Shown: piece by piece, positions 1-9,954 of the stretch | Numbering within the stretch: the first letter of the stretch is position 1 | Layout: every line of letters begins with the position of its first letter | From: Pontibacillus salicampi | GTDB lineage: Bacteria > Bacillota > Bacilli > Bacillales > BH030062 | Direction: 5' to 3' | Assembly: GCF_042434395.1 (NCBI RefSeq) | Contig: NZ_JBHLTP010000013.1 | Coordinates: 372,001 to 436,000 of the forward strand | Length of the DNA stretch: 64,000 nucleotides | Made by a program: the position numbers and the translations under genes | The notes under the pieces: generated by a model | The model's database searches: none | Seen by the model: only the letters and a program-made list of their open reading frames with translations | What the model was told of the DNA's origin: nothing

Positions 1-2736
1 GAAAAAGACGGGGAACGTGTACTTGTCCGTGTGGATAATCGAACAGGCCTATCGTACAACGACTTCTCTTATAAAGAAGGAATGGAACTGAATATTTCAG
101 GCATCAGCTCTGTATTTAACGATACGTATCAATTGAAGCCTCGTGGGGAAGGAGACTTTGAATTTGTATCAATCGGTTCGGCAGATGCTGTGTATGCGAA
201 TCCTGAGCAGGGAGGCATTCCGGAAGGCTCTCCAGTCGAGTTAACGGCCTATGAGGATGGGGATATCTATTATACAGTAGACGGGTCCCAGCCAACTGAA
301 GAAAGTATGCTATACAAAGAACCTATACCTATTACGGAGGATACGACTATTAAAGCTATCTTTGTAAAGGATGGGGAAGCAAGTGATGTGTACAGCTTTA
401 CTTACCAAGCTCTGCCATCATTAGATAGCCTGAACATTCATGATATTCAAGCAGCTGCTCATACCTCTCCATATGATGGGCAAGAGGTTAGTAATCTAGA
501 CGGAATCGTCACCCAGCTTGCAAAGGATGGCTTCTATCTTCAAGAGCGAGAAGCGGAATACGATGAAGATGTGAAAACATCAGAGGGTATTTTTGTGAAA
601 AGCTCGAAGGACGTATCAGTAGGAGATGAGGTAACGGTAGCCGGTAAAGTAGAAGAAAAAGTACAGGAAAACTTCTTATACTTCGACTTCTCTGATGATT
701 TGAGTGTCACCCGCTTAATTAACACAACTGTATCAGTGAACTCCAGCGGCAACAGCTTACCGGCTATGACCATGCTTGGTTCACAGGGGCGCGCTATTCC
801 AACTGACATAATCGACAATGATCAATTCGAACAATTCGACCCTGCGGAGGATGCTATTGATTTTTACGAAAGTCTAGAGGGCATGCGCATCGCCGCACCA
901 GAAGCAACAGTTGTAATGCCTCGTGCGCAATATACGAATTATGATGAAACGGCAGTTACGGTGCCAAACCCTGGTGATAACATTCGTACACCGGCAAATG
1001 GAATTAAAATTCAGGAAGGGGACCTGAACCCCGAACGTATTATTATTGATGACTATAGTAAGGAAATGCCTGCGCTCAAGGTAGGCGATACGTTTAACGA
1101 GCCGGTCTCAGGTGTTATGGCCTATGAGTTCAGTAATTTCAAGCTCGTCACCAAACAAGTTCCTTCAATTACTTCTGGCGCTTTTGACAGAGAAACGACT
1201 ACTATTACAACAAAAGATGAAGAACTGACTGTCGCAACCTACAACATGGAAAATTACTTTGCCTCAGACGAGGAGGATCCGGAAAAGACAGACCAAATTG
1301 CGGATTCCATTACCAATCGACTTAACGCCCCGGATATTGTCGGATTAGTAGAGGTACAGGATAATAATGGTCCATCAGAAGGAACAACGGACGCTAGCGA
1401 GAACTATAAAGCGCTTATTAAAGCTATTGAGGAAAAAGGCGGACCTACTTACGAATACACCGATATCGCTCCACAGAACAACAAGGACGGAGGTCAGCCG
1501 AACGGAAATATTCGGGTTGGCTTTATCTATAATCCAGAGCGAGTGGATTTCGTAGACAAGCCAAAAGGAGATGCCACAACAGCGGTACGTGTTGAGGAAG
1601 ATGGCGGCTTAAGTATGAATCCTGGCCGTATTGACCCAACGAACCAAGCGTTTGAAGATTCTCGTAAACCATTGGCAGGAGAGTTTTCCTTCAACGGAGA
1701 AAAAGTGATTGTTATCGCCAATCATTTTAACTCCAAAGGAGGAGACGAAGCACCGTTCGGTGGAAATCAGCCTGCCCAATTAAAGAGTGAAGAGCAGCGT
1801 ATCGAGCAGGCTAAGGTCGTCCATGGATTTGTGAGCGATATTATGAATCATGATGACAATGCTAATGTCGTTGTGCTAGGGGACTTGAACGATTTTGAAT
1901 TCTCTGAGCCCATTAACACATTAGAAGGGGACATTCTTGCTAATAAAGTAGAGGATCTTCCAAAGGAAGAGCGCTACACGTATAACTACCAGGGGAATTC
2001 CCAGACGCTTGATCATATTCTGGTTAGTAAGCATCTCCAGGATGTTTCTACTTTTGACATAGTTCACCTGAACGCAGACTTTACCGAAGAGCAAGGGCGC
2101 GTGAGTGATCATGATCCTGCCATTGTGCAATTGGATGTAAGTAAAGAAGAAGAACCACAAGAGCCCGCTACACCAGTCGCTACTCTGGAAGGACCAGCAA
2201 TTGTAGCGCCAAAGGATGAGTTTACCGTCCGGGTTACGCTAGAGGAATTAGAAAATATAAACGCTGGAGATTTTACGCTGTCTTATGATAAGAAAGCATT
2301 CAAAGTAACAGGAATCTCCTCTGATTATGAAATAAAAGCAGACCGAAAGAATAAGAAACGCTTCTTATTTCAGAGCGAGGAACCGTTACAGGGCAAGAAG
2401 ACCATAGCCGAGATTACATTCCGTGCCAAAAATAAGTTAAAGAACTCCGAATACAGCTTCTCCTTCGAGGAAGCGACCCTATCGACACCAGAAGGGCACG
2501 TTGTAGAGGCACAAACCAACAGCCTGAGTGTTGGAAAGCTGTCTATGGATGTAAACCAGGATGGATATATGAACTTTAGAGATTTGCTAGCATTTGTCCC
2601 ATATTACGGAGCAGATGAAGACAGCTCTAACTGGCAAGATGCCCAACGTGCCGATTTTAACCGAGATGGTATGGTAGACCGCTACGACTATTTCATGCTC
2701 GTGCGATCTGTCGTAGTTGGATTCTGGCACTATTAA
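1..2736 (+). CDS. Secreted multidomain nuclease (EEP family) with cohesin- and dockerin-like C-terminus, 5' truncated
   Basis: The reading frame is open from base 1, so the start and any signal peptide lie outside the window. Counted from the GTG at 31, a chitobiase-C-terminal-like module (about 57-127) is followed by an OB-fold-like region (about 135-390). An endonuclease/exonuclease/phosphatase domain follows (about 400-697), shown by ATYNMENYF, the Glu in GLVEVQDNNG, GDLNDFE and SDHDP. These are the metal-binding and catalytic signatures of extracellular DNases and phosphodiesterases. Next come a cohesin-like beta domain (about 710-832) and two Ca-binding loops (DVNQDGYMNFRD and DFNRDGMVDRYD, about 836-890) typical of type I dockerin. 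The family degrades extracellular nucleic acid or nucleotides for phosphate. The enzyme class is clear; the substrate is inferred. Cohesin and dockerin in one non-cellulosomal protein is unusual. Confidence 0.85.
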   Translation, partial: EKDGERVLVRVDNRTGLSYNDFSYKEGMELNISGISSVFNDTYQLKPRGEGDFEFVSIGSADAVYANPEQGGIPEGSPVELTAYEDGDIYYTVDGSQPTEESMLYKEPIPITEDTTIKAIFVKDGEASDVYSFTYQALPSLDSLNIHDIQAAAHTSPYDGQEVSNLDGIVTQLAKDGFYLQEREAEYDEDVKTSEGIFVKSSKDVSVGDEVTVAGKVEEKVQENFLYFDFSDDLSVTRLINTTVSVNSSGNSLPAMTMLGSQGRAIPTDIIDNDQFEQFDPAEDAIDFYESLEGMRIAAPEATVVMPRAQYTNYDETAVTVPNPGDNIRTPANGIKIQEGDLNPERIIIDDYSKEMPALKVGDTFNEPVSGVMAYEFSNFKLVTKQVPSITSGAFDRETTTITTKDEELTVATYNMENYFASDEEDPEKTDQIADSITNRLNAPDIVGLVEVQDNNGPSEGTTDASENYKALIKAIEEKGGPTYEYTDIAPQNNKDGGQPNGNIRVGFIYNPERVDFVDKPKGDATTAVRVEEDGGLSMNPGRIDPTNQAFEDSRKPLAGEFSFNGEKVIVIANHFNSKGGDEAPFGGNQPAQLKSEEQRIEQAKVVHGFVSDIMNHDDNANVVVLGDLNDFEFSEPINTLEGDILANKVEDLPKEERYTYNYQGNSQTLDHILVSKHLQDVSTFDIVHLNADFTEEQGRVSDHDPAIVQLDVSKEEEPQEPATPVATLEGPAIVAPKDEFTVRVTLEELENINAGDFTLSYDKKAFKVTGISSDYEIKADRKNKKRFLFQSEEPLQGKKTIAEITFRAKNKLKNSEYSFSFEEATLSTPEGHVVEAQTNSLSVGKLSMDVNQDGYMNFRDLLAFVPYYGADEDSSNWQDAQRADFNRDGMVDRYDYFMLVRSVVVGFWHY

Positions 2737-2744
2737 TAGAAAGA

Positions 2745-2767
2745 AGAGGCAGATCGCATCTGCCTCT
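2745..2767 (+). terminator. Perfect hairpin after the nuclease gene
   Basis: AGAGGCAGAT (2745-2754) pairs perfectly with ATCTGCCTCT (2758-2767) around a CGC loop, 8 nt after the stop codon. The trailing sequence is only moderately T-rich, so termination may be partial. A second hairpin follows. Confidence 0.6.
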
Positions 2768-2801
2768 CTTAGATTCTTCCACCCATAATAATCAAAACAA
2801 T

Positions 2802-2836
2802 GCTCCCTTTCCGATTCAAGGATAGGGAGCTTTATT
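2802..2836 (+). terminator. Second terminator-like hairpin
   Basis: GCTCCCT (2802-2808) pairs with AGGGAGC (2824-2830), followed by TTTATT. It lies 15 bp before the 20-bp repeat array at 2846. Confidence 0.55.
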
Positions 2837-2845
2837 AAGGTGGTG

Positions 2846-2965
2846 CGCTCATAAAAATTGAAATTAGCTCATAAATTTCAATATTCGCCCATAAATCAAG
2901 AAATCCGCCCATAAATGTAAAAATTCGCCTATAATTTCAATAATTCGCTCATAAATGGATTTATG
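2846..2965 (-). repeat. AT-rich array, six units at exact 20-bp spacing
   Basis: Cores CGCTCATAAA, AGCTCATAAA, CGCCCATAAA, CGCCCATAAA, CGCCTATAAT and CGCTCATAAA begin at 2846, 2866, 2886, 2906, 2926 and 2946. Each step is exactly 20 bp. On the minus strand the unit reads TTTATGRGCG followed by an AT-rich decamer. The array lies between a terminator and the next gene and codes for nothing. It is one of five such arrays in the window. Confidence 0.9.
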
Positions 2966-3113
2966 GCCAAAGAGAGTTATATGTTGATGAATTGGAATAA
3001 AATAGAAGAAGAAACAGATTTAAAATTTTGCTTCTTTCTTTTAGAATGGTACATAGATGTTTATGACATGAACGCCTATGGAAGTGGATGTTAATAAAGG
3101 AGTTGGACGCGCA

Positions 3114-3344
3114 ATGGCAATGGTTCTCAATGTCATTTTCCTATTAAGTACATTAGCTTTAACTAAATTCTCTATGTCTTCCCTACTACTAAAAATCTAT
3201 TACACCATCGCTCTTGTCATGAGTGTGGTAGGTATTGTATTTATGATTGTCATGTCCGGCTGGGTGGCTTACACTGGTGGCATTATCGCGGCAGGTGTGA
3301 GTTTTTTAGGCTTGCTTGGCATCGTCTTTATCCTATTGAAATAG
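3114..3344 (+). CDS. Small hydrophobic membrane protein of unknown function
   Basis: This 76-residue protein is almost wholly hydrophobic and should form two or three membrane spans. The ATG at 3114 is chosen because AAAGGAG (3097-3103) lies 10 nt upstream; an in-frame ATG at 3078 has no good ribosome-binding site. It appears to be a single gene ending at the bidirectional hairpin at 3372. I recognise no family. Reasonable start, stop, Shine-Dalgarno and terminator make it a likely real gene, but no function can be given. Confidence 0.6.
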   Translation: MAMVLNVIFLLSTLALTKFSMSSLLLKIYYTIALVMSVVGIVFMIVMSGWVAYTGGIIAAGVSFLGLLGIVFILLK

Positions 3345-3371
3345 TCATTAATAAATAATAGAAATACAGAA

Positions 3372-3405
3372 AGGCCCGCATCCTTATTGGATGTGGGCCT
3401 CTTTT
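3372..3405. terminator. Bidirectional terminator between convergent genes
   Basis: AGGCCCGCATCC (3372-3383) and GGATGTGGGCCT (3389-3400) form a 12-bp stem with a 5-nt loop, followed by CTTTT. The reverse strand ends in CTTTCTG. It serves the small membrane gene and the convergent protease gene. Confidence 0.8.
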
Positions 3406-3419
3406 GCAATAGATTATAT

Positions 3420-4340
3420 TTAGTTACCGTACCAGTTGCGGTGAGCTTCGATTTGATTATCGTGCTCTGTACCCCAGTAGTCCACCTGATAAGAATAGTC
3501 ATAGTTCATGATGCACTTAATCCCGCTTCCTTGTGCATCGTGTCCTAGTCCATAGTTATGAGAGATTTCATGCTGAGCTGCGTGCCACGTGTTCTCCGCA
3601 CCTTGGTCAAGGTTTACACTAACCGCACTACCATTAGGAGCACTTGGATACACATATGCAATACCGCCAGAATTGAAGTTCGAATCCCTCGTGAAGCCTA
3701 CTACGAAATCATAGCCTTCTCCATTCCAGTCTCGGTCTAAATCTTGTAGAATTTCATTTGCATTGTTTCCTTGTGAGGACCACTCTGCAAATACCTTCAC
3801 TTCTAAATCAATATTATGGTCACGCGTAAAGCCATTATCGGCATTCTCAATAATATTCTTTGTGTAGGTTTGCCAATCGCTATGCGCTGCACGATACTCT
3901 TCATCTGCTGCAATGAGGACCGTCGCGGTTTTTGCTTCTCCAGAAGTATTGCTTCCACCATCATTACCACCAGAACCAGAATCGTCATTGTCGTCACAGA
4001 ACAATAGGCAAAGCTCTTGGCTGCTTTGGTTAGAAGCATGCTTCTTTGCTTGTCCAGGAACTACATTACGGTTGCTTCCTTCTGTCTTATCAATCTTCTT
4101 GTGACCAATTTTCTTCCCGTTTTCGTTCAATACCTTCGCTTTTGTTTCCTTTTCGACTACTGCAGGTTTATCAAAGTTTTCTTTGGACTTTGATGCTGCC
4201 TTAGGCAATCCATCAATATGTACCTCATTCCCCTGTGAGTCCACTGTTGTTTCCATAGAAGTGGCACTCGCACCCGTGAACGCCGGAAATGCCGCTACAG
4301 ATAAAGCTAATGTTAAAGTGATGAGTCCTTTACGCTTCAT
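3420..4340 (-). CDS. Secreted zinc metalloprotease (metzincin type)
   Basis: The 306-residue protein has a Lys/Arg-rich start and a hydrophobic signal peptide (about 1-26, cleavage near GASA). A charged propeptide-like region (about 27-105) leads to a short CLLFC cysteine pair and a Gly/Asp/Ser-rich linker (about 115-135), then the catalytic domain. HEISHNYGLGHD near residue 265 matches the metzincin zinc site HExxHxxGxxHD, and a Met lies about 13 residues further in CIMNYDY, as expected for the Met-turn. The start is set by the GGGGGAG site just upstream of the ATG at 4340; an upstream ATG at 4379 lacks one. It should be exported and cleave extracellular protein. The substrate is unknown. 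Confidence 0.85.
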   Translation of the reverse strand: MKRKGLITLTLALSVAAFPAFTGASATSMETTVDSQGNEVHIDGLPKAASKSKENFDKPAVVEKETKAKVLNENGKKIGHKKIDKTEGSNRNVVPGQAKKHASNQSSQELCLLFCDDNDDSGSGGNDGGSNTSGEAKTATVLIAADEEYRAAHSDWQTYTKNIIENADNGFTRDHNIDLEVKVFAEWSSQGNNANEILQDLDRDWNGEGYDFVVGFTRDSNFNSGGIAYVYPSAPNGSAVSVNLDQGAENTWHAAQHEISHNYGLGHDAQGSGIKCIMNYDYSYQVDYWGTEHDNQIEAHRNWYGN

Positions 4341-4380
4341 GTTCTTCTCCCCCTGAAAATATAATATGTGCTCGAGCAAC

Positions 4381-5285
4381 TACTAATCTATCACAGCTTT
4401 AAGTAACAAAAGGGGAGGTATTTTGTATCAATTACTTAACCGGGTTAGGTATAAAAAGGACTTTTTCAACCTCTTTTATACAAAATAATCCAATTATTGG
4501 GGGATAATCGAATTACTTGTAAATAAATTGTTAAATTGTAAAAGGATTTTTATGTTTAAGGCTCTGGCGACTACAATGCTGATGTTAGATTGATCGATAG
4601 AATGGAGGTAGTGGAGGAGTTGAATTCGAGCTTTTTCAGGGATGGGTTAAATGGGTCCTATGCGATTATTAGCCGATTCCTTTCTTCCAATAAATGTAGT
4701 CCGCATAAAAGGCGTTTTAGAGAAAAATAGATCATAGGCATCCATGTACAATATTCGCAATTGTATGGGGCATTACAGTTATCTCCATATATTTCAGGCA
4801 TGTTGAAAGAGCAGAAAGGTGGTGTGTTCTGTGCTTTTCTTACTATGACTCGTTTGTTCCTTACATTATATAATGATAATATGTACCTATTATTGTTAAT
4901 TTTTACTAGAGTAGGGAGGGGAGGACAGAGCCGTGCTTATTGTATGAAGAATGGGTTTACATAGTTTATTAGGAAGCGGGAGAGCTTGTTTAGAGAATAG
5001 AAAAATGGAGTGCGTTTCTTTTTAGTGTATCAACGAGAAATGAAGGAGGAAGCCTCTATCGGCACCTCCACTTCCATCAGCCTCTTTTCCTATCACTCAC
5101 AGGGAGTAAGAATAGTGCTAGTGCTCTATTTCAACCGTTGAATGGAACAGAGATAATGATACTGAATGTAAATAGAACGTGAAGATAATATTAATTTTCC
5201 AAGGAAAGTAGGAATTGACTCGTTTTTTGTCGAAAAGAGTACAACAAGGTGAGCTGTATCCGATATAGTTAGTATAGGGAATTTA
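4381..5285. other. 900-bp intergenic region without a supported gene
   Basis: Only short open frames occur here, such as 4761-4964, and none has a convincing ribosome-binding site or protein-like composition. The left part must hold the promoter of the minus-strand protease; ATTTTGTAT near 4420 and ATACAAAAT near 4481 form a loose inverted repeat. The segment 4620-4700 resembles an intergenic segment near 18,500. The right end holds the leader of the GGDEF-EAL gene. Confidence 0.6.
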
Positions 5286-5301
5286 TAAGGGGGGAGTACG
5301 T

Positions 5302-8115
5302 ATGTGTAAAGAACACTCCAGATATTCACGACTTGCAAACTTAACCAAGATGATCAACACGAAATTAGAGCTTCGTGAAGTGCTTCAACATGTAGTGACA
5401 GCCATATCAGAGGAGATTGTGACCTGTGATACTGTCGGTATTTACTTACCACAGGGTGACGGTACGTTCCGTGGATATGTCGGTAAGCCCGATGTCCTTA
5501 ATGATATGACGCTGGACATGCATATAGTTGATCCAGAAAACGATCCCCTTGTGAAAGAAGTCATTCATTCGCAAAAATCAGTGTATATAGAGAATACCGA
5601 TGACGATCGCCGTCCCGATCAGCAAGCCGTTCATTCGTTCGGGATTAAATCATTGTTGGTAACACCGATTTCGTATGATGAGGAAATGTACGGACTTGTC
5701 TTTTTATTCGATTATGGTATTACGATGAAACTGACAGATACAGAGATTCAAACTGTGGAAGCGTACGTTAACATGGCTGCTGTTGCAATTCGCAATGCGG
5801 AGACAATTACTCGAAAGGAAAAGCTGTTATCGGAGAAGCAGCTTCTGCTGGATGTATCGAGAGAGCTATCATTGTCTGCCTCCATTAAAGATGTACTGGA
5901 TAAATGCTTCGACTATGTAGGACGCGTTTTGGATAACCATGATATCGGAGCCCATTTGCTAGACCCTACAGTTCAGCATAAATTTAAACCTGCCATGTTA
6001 AATGATAAAAGCAATTGGACAGAGAAAGAGTGGATGCGCACTCACCGGAAGGTAAATTTAAATCATAGCAGTGACGAAGTGTTTCAGGAGGTTATCCAAA
6101 CAAAGAGTGCCGTTTTTATTAAAGATGTCTTTGAAGATAATCGACCTAATCATTTTGCTTGTCGTCAATTTGGCATTAAAGGTATTTATATGATGCCACT
6201 TCGCGTAATGGGAACGGTGCTTGGGACGATTGCTGTAGTGAATTTGAACAGACCGGGCCTTGTGTATAAGGAGTCAGATATGCAGCTAGCTCAGTCGATT
6301 GTGGATACGACTGCCTCTATTTTATATAACCTGCTCTACATGGAGAAGCAGGAGGAAGTGATTGCAGAGCGAACGTCAGAGCTTCAGCAGAAAAACCAGG
6401 AGCTAGGGGAGGTTGTACAGAAATTACAGCGCCTCAGCAGAGAAAATGAGATGATATTGAATTCTGCCGGGGAGGGAATTTTCGGCTTAGACATCCATGG
6501 CATCATTACGTTTTGTAATCCAGCAGCTGCCAGCTTGCTTGGGTATGAAAATAAGGATGAGCTGATCGGGAAGAGCTACAAGCGTATCTTTTTCCGCATT
6601 CCTACTCAATCGTCTGCTTCCTCCTATTTTTCTGTTCAACAAATTGCGCTAACGAAATATGGTACGGACGAAAAGTTTTATCGGAAGGACGGCTCAGACT
6701 TCCCTGTAGAGTACATTATTTCTCCTATTAAAGGAGAGGATGCTGAATCGGGCTACGTGGTAACGTTCAAGGACATTACCTTCCGGAAGCAAATGGAGGA
6801 GAAGGTAAAATATCATGCTTATTATGATAGTATTACGAATTTACCGAACCGAGTTTTGCTAAAAGACAGACTACACCAGGCTATTCAGAACGCTGCTTTA
6901 CACAATGAGCAGCTAGCTGTCTTGTTCCTGGATTTAGACCGTTTTAAGAACATTAATGATACGTTTGGACATAGCTTTGGCGATTTATTGTTATCCCAAG
7001 TAGGGGATCGGCTGCTGGATAGTGTTCGAAAAGTGGACACTGTGTCGCGGCAGGGTGGTGATGAGTTCACCATCATCCTCCCTAACATTCAACACCATGA
7101 GGAGATCGAGTGGATTTCCGATCAGATTTTGGATTCTTTCTCGAGACCTTTTGATTTGGATGGGATGGAGGTCTTCACCTCGACAAGTATTGGTATTAGT
7201 GTGTATCCTCACGATAGCGAGGATCCGGAAGTGTTAATAAAAAATGCTGACACCGCGATGTATAAGTCAAAAGAGCTCGCAGGGAACAAGTATCAGTTTT
7301 ATACGAAGGACATGGACGATCACAGTATCGAAAATGTAAAAATTGAAAATGCCTTATATAAAGCGTTAAGTAAAGATGAATTCCACATCTATTATCAGCC
7401 GCAGATGGATGCTGTTCAGGAAGAAGTGGTTGGAGTAGAGGCATTAATTCGCTGGGAGCATCCGACAATGGGAATGATTTCTCCAGGAGAATTCATTCCC
7501 ATTGCAGAAGAAACAGGCTTGATCATTCCGATTGGCGAGTGGGTTCTCAGGCAAGCCTGTCAACAGATAATGGAATGGAAGCGGCAAGGGTATGCTTGTC
7601 TGTCGGTTTCGGTAAATTTATCCGCCAGACAGTTCAAGCAGCGAAATTTAGTGGCAATCGTCAAAGAAACCCTTGAGGAAACAGGTATTGATCCGGAATG
7701 CTTGGAGCTTGAGTTAACAGAGAATATTATTATCCAGAATACAGACGATACCATTAAAACAATGCGAGATTTGAAGTCTCTCGGTATTAAGATTTCGATT
7801 GATGATTTTGGAACAGGTTATTCCTCGTTAGGGTATTTAAAGAACTTCCCAATCAGTACATTGAAGATTGATAAATCCTTTGTACACGATGTGATGGAGA
7901 ACGAAAACAACGAAGCGATTACCCACACCATCATTACGCTTGCTCACAATCTAAACCTTAGAGTAATTGCTGAAGGAGTAGAGACAAAGGAGCAGCTGGA
8001 TTTTCTAGTGGCGAAGGAATGTGATTATCTACAGGGCTATTACTTCAGTAAGCCGATTGATGCTGCAACATTCAAAAAGAAATACCTACAAAGAGAGAGC
8101 AGCACGTCCTTTTAA
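5302..8115 (+). CDS. GAF-GAF-PAS-GGDEF-EAL c-di-GMP signalling protein
   Basis: This 937-residue protein has no clear membrane segment and is probably cytosolic. Two GAF domains (about 5-165 and 185-335) are followed by a coiled coil (about 345-385) and a PAS domain (about 385-500). A diguanylate cyclase domain follows with an intact GGDEF (about 585-589), then a phosphodiesterase domain with intact EAL (about 713-715) and DDFGTGYSS (about 833). Both catalytic signatures are present, so it may make or break c-di-GMP, or use one domain as a regulator. The start is fixed by AAGGGGGGAG (5287-5296). Input is probably a small ligand or redox signal sensed by GAF/PAS. The next gene is 85 bp away and looks unrelated. 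Confidence 0.92.
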   Translation: MCKEHSRYSRLANLTKMINTKLELREVLQHVVTAISEEIVTCDTVGIYLPQGDGTFRGYVGKPDVLNDMTLDMHIVDPENDPLVKEVIHSQKSVYIENTDDDRRPDQQAVHSFGIKSLLVTPISYDEEMYGLVFLFDYGITMKLTDTEIQTVEAYVNMAAVAIRNAETITRKEKLLSEKQLLLDVSRELSLSASIKDVLDKCFDYVGRVLDNHDIGAHLLDPTVQHKFKPAMLNDKSNWTEKEWMRTHRKVNLNHSSDEVFQEVIQTKSAVFIKDVFEDNRPNHFACRQFGIKGIYMMPLRVMGTVLGTIAVVNLNRPGLVYKESDMQLAQSIVDTTASILYNLLYMEKQEEVIAERTSELQQKNQELGEVVQKLQRLSRENEMILNSAGEGIFGLDIHGIITFCNPAAASLLGYENKDELIGKSYKRIFFRIPTQSSASSYFSVQQIALTKYGTDEKFYRKDGSDFPVEYIISPIKGEDAESGYVVTFKDITFRKQMEEKVKYHAYYDSITNLPNRVLLKDRLHQAIQNAALHNEQLAVLFLDLDRFKNINDTFGHSFGDLLLSQVGDRLLDSVRKVDTVSRQGGDEFTIILPNIQHHEEIEWISDQILDSFSRPFDLDGMEVFTSTSIGISVYPHDSEDPEVLIKNADTAMYKSKELAGNKYQFYTKDMDDHSIENVKIENALYKALSKDEFHIYYQPQMDAVQEEVVGVEALIRWEHPTMGMISPGEFIPIAEETGLIIPIGEWVLRQACQQIMEWKRQGYACLSVSVNLSARQFKQRNLVAIVKETLEETGIDPECLELELTENIIIQNTDDTIKTMRDLKSLGIKISIDDFGTGYSSLGYLKNFPISTLKIDKSFVHDVMENENNEAITHTIITLAHNLNLRVIAEGVETKEQLDFLVAKECDYLQGYYFSKPIDAATFKKKYLQRESSTSF

Positions 8116-8200
8116 ATTGGTGATAAGAGCATGGCGGTTTCCAATTAGGAGGCAGGTCGTGTTGTTATGTATATTATTAAAGTATAGGGAGATGGGAAAT

Positions 8201-9832
8201 ATGAAAGCAGCACGGGCGGTATTAGATTATTTGAAGCAAGGCGGGGTAGAATACATCTTTGGTATTCCTGCTGGTTCTGTGAACGCAGTGTTTGATGAGT
8301 TGTATGAAATGCCGGAAATTACTCCAATTATTACAAAGCATGAAGGTGCTGCCTCTTACATGGCTTGCTCCTATGCGAAATATGCTGATAAGCTCAGTGT
8401 ATGTATCGGCAGCAGCGGTCCAGGGGGGACGAATCTTGTTTCTGGTGCCGCGAACGCTATGCGCGAGCATTTACCAGTGTTATTCTTTACTGGCTCTGTC
8501 CCTGTTCCAACAATGGGATTAAATGCGTCACAGGAATTGGATGCTCAGCCTATTTATGAACCGATAACAAAGTACAGTGTAACGGTTCAAAAGGCAGAGG
8601 ACTTGCTGGATGAGGTAGTAAAAGCTGTAGAAATTGCATTGAGCGGTGTTCCCGGTCCTGTACATGTGGCGCTGCCAATAGATGTGCAGCTAGAGCAAGT
8701 TGAAGAAAAGGCCATTCCTGAGTTTCCTGTGCGGGAGCATGTCATCCCTCCTGAGGAAACCATTACACAACTGGCTAAAGAGCTCATTAATAAGGAACCG
8801 GGCTATCTTTTTGTTGGACAAGGGATAAGAGGTTCTTCAGAGCTAGTAATGGAGCTTGCGGAAATGCTAAATTGGCAAGTCATCACTACACCACAGGCAA
8901 AGGGATACATACCAGATAACCATCCATTACTGGCAGGTATTTTCGGATTTGCAGGTCATGAGTATGCTTCGGAATTAATGAATGAAGGAAGCGGGAAAAC
9001 ATTATTTGTCATTGGCTCAAGTCTTGGGGAAACTGCTACGAATAACTATAATAATAACCTTGCTAAGGATCGCTACGTCATTCAAATGGATTTTGATGAG
9101 GACGTATTTAATCGTAAATATCCAGTAGACCTACCCGTGCACAGTCATATTAAAACAGGTCTTACCATGCTTATTGAGCAGCTCAAAGCAATGGGAGTCT
9201 CCCATACACCTTACGAAGAGAAGCGGGCTTTCTCTACTAGAACGGAAGAGTACAATACACAAAACGTATTGTTTAAGTTACAGGAAATGCTGCCTGTATC
9301 AACACGCTACACCATTGATATTGGAGAGTTTATGGCTTACGTTGTACACCATATGGATGTGTATGAGCCGAATACGTTTGATATTAATGTTCACTTTGGT
9401 GCTATGGGAAGTGCAATTGGTGGTGCAATAGGCTCCTATCTTGCAGAACCAAACCGTCCTGTCACCTGTATTACGGGCGACGGCTGCTTCTTCATGCACG
9501 GCATGGAATTGTTGACCGCAAAGGAATATAATATGCCTATTCTGTTCGTTGTGTTAAATAATGCACGGCTTGGTATGGTGTATCACGGACACTCGCTGCA
9601 ATATCAGCGTGCACACGAGCGTATTTCTCAGGATGCTGTTGATATTGCCGCTATGGCAAATGCCCTTGGAATTAAGAGCATGCGAGTGGAAAGCATGGAT
9701 GACTTACATGTGGAAGCAATGCAAGCTCTACAGCAACAAGATGGTCCCATGATATTAGAAGTAGATTTAGTAGATCCGAACATCCCGCCAATGGGGGATC
9801 GTGTGAAATTCTTATCTTCCTTTGGGAAGTAA
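8201..9832 (+). CDS. ThDP-dependent enzyme of the acetolactate synthase / pyruvate oxidase family
   Basis: The 543-residue protein has the three-domain layout of the family. An N-terminal pyrimidine-binding domain carries the activating Glu in KHEGAASYMA, a central domain follows, and a C-terminal pyrophosphate-binding domain has GDG at about 426 and LNN about 25 residues later. The ATG at 8201 is chosen because GGGAGATGGGAAAT precedes it; an open frame running further upstream overlaps the previous gene and lacks the family start. The enzymes decarboxylate 2-oxo acids. Whether this one makes acetolactate, acetyl phosphate or another product cannot be read from the sequence. No ilvN-like small subunit is adjacent, which argues against the biosynthetic enzyme. 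Confidence 0.8.
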   Translation: MKAARAVLDYLKQGGVEYIFGIPAGSVNAVFDELYEMPEITPIITKHEGAASYMACSYAKYADKLSVCIGSSGPGGTNLVSGAANAMREHLPVLFFTGSVPVPTMGLNASQELDAQPIYEPITKYSVTVQKAEDLLDEVVKAVEIALSGVPGPVHVALPIDVQLEQVEEKAIPEFPVREHVIPPEETITQLAKELINKEPGYLFVGQGIRGSSELVMELAEMLNWQVITTPQAKGYIPDNHPLLAGIFGFAGHEYASELMNEGSGKTLFVIGSSLGETATNNYNNNLAKDRYVIQMDFDEDVFNRKYPVDLPVHSHIKTGLTMLIEQLKAMGVSHTPYEEKRAFSTRTEEYNTQNVLFKLQEMLPVSTRYTIDIGEFMAYVVHHMDVYEPNTFDINVHFGAMGSAIGGAIGSYLAEPNRPVTCITGDGCFFMHGMELLTAKEYNMPILFVVLNNARLGMVYHGHSLQYQRAHERISQDAVDIAAMANALGIKSMRVESMDDLHVEAMQALQQQDGPMILEVDLVDPNIPPMGDRVKFLSSFGK

Positions 9833-9852
9833 AATAATAGTTGAAGGTAGGA

Positions 9853-9877
9853 AATGGCCCTTTTATAAGGGTCATTT
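9853..9877 (+). terminator. Rho-independent terminator
   Basis: AATGGCCCTT and AAGGGTCATT form a 10-bp stem (one G-U) with a TTAT loop, followed by a run of T, 20 bp after the ThDP-enzyme stop. Confidence 0.85.
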
Positions 9878-9900
9878 TTTTAGGCAAAATGTTTCTGTAT

Positions 9901-9917
9901 TTGAAATATTGTTTCAA
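9901..9917. promoter_or_regulatory. Candidate operator upstream of murRQP
   Basis: TTGAAA and TTTCAA form a perfect 6-bp inverted repeat around TATTG, about 90 bp upstream of murR. It is a plausible binding site for the RpiR-type regulator encoded next. Only the symmetry and position support this. Confidence 0.4.
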
Positions 9918-9954
9918 AAATTGAGTAGATATCGATTTTTTATTTCAATAGCAG

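Noticed and set aside
4761..4964. A 67-codon frame in the large gap
   Set aside because: No convincing Shine-Dalgarno and an irregular composition.
8021..8200. N-terminal extension of the ThDP enzyme
   Set aside because: It overlaps the GGDEF-EAL gene and the family start is at 8201 with its own ribosome-binding site.
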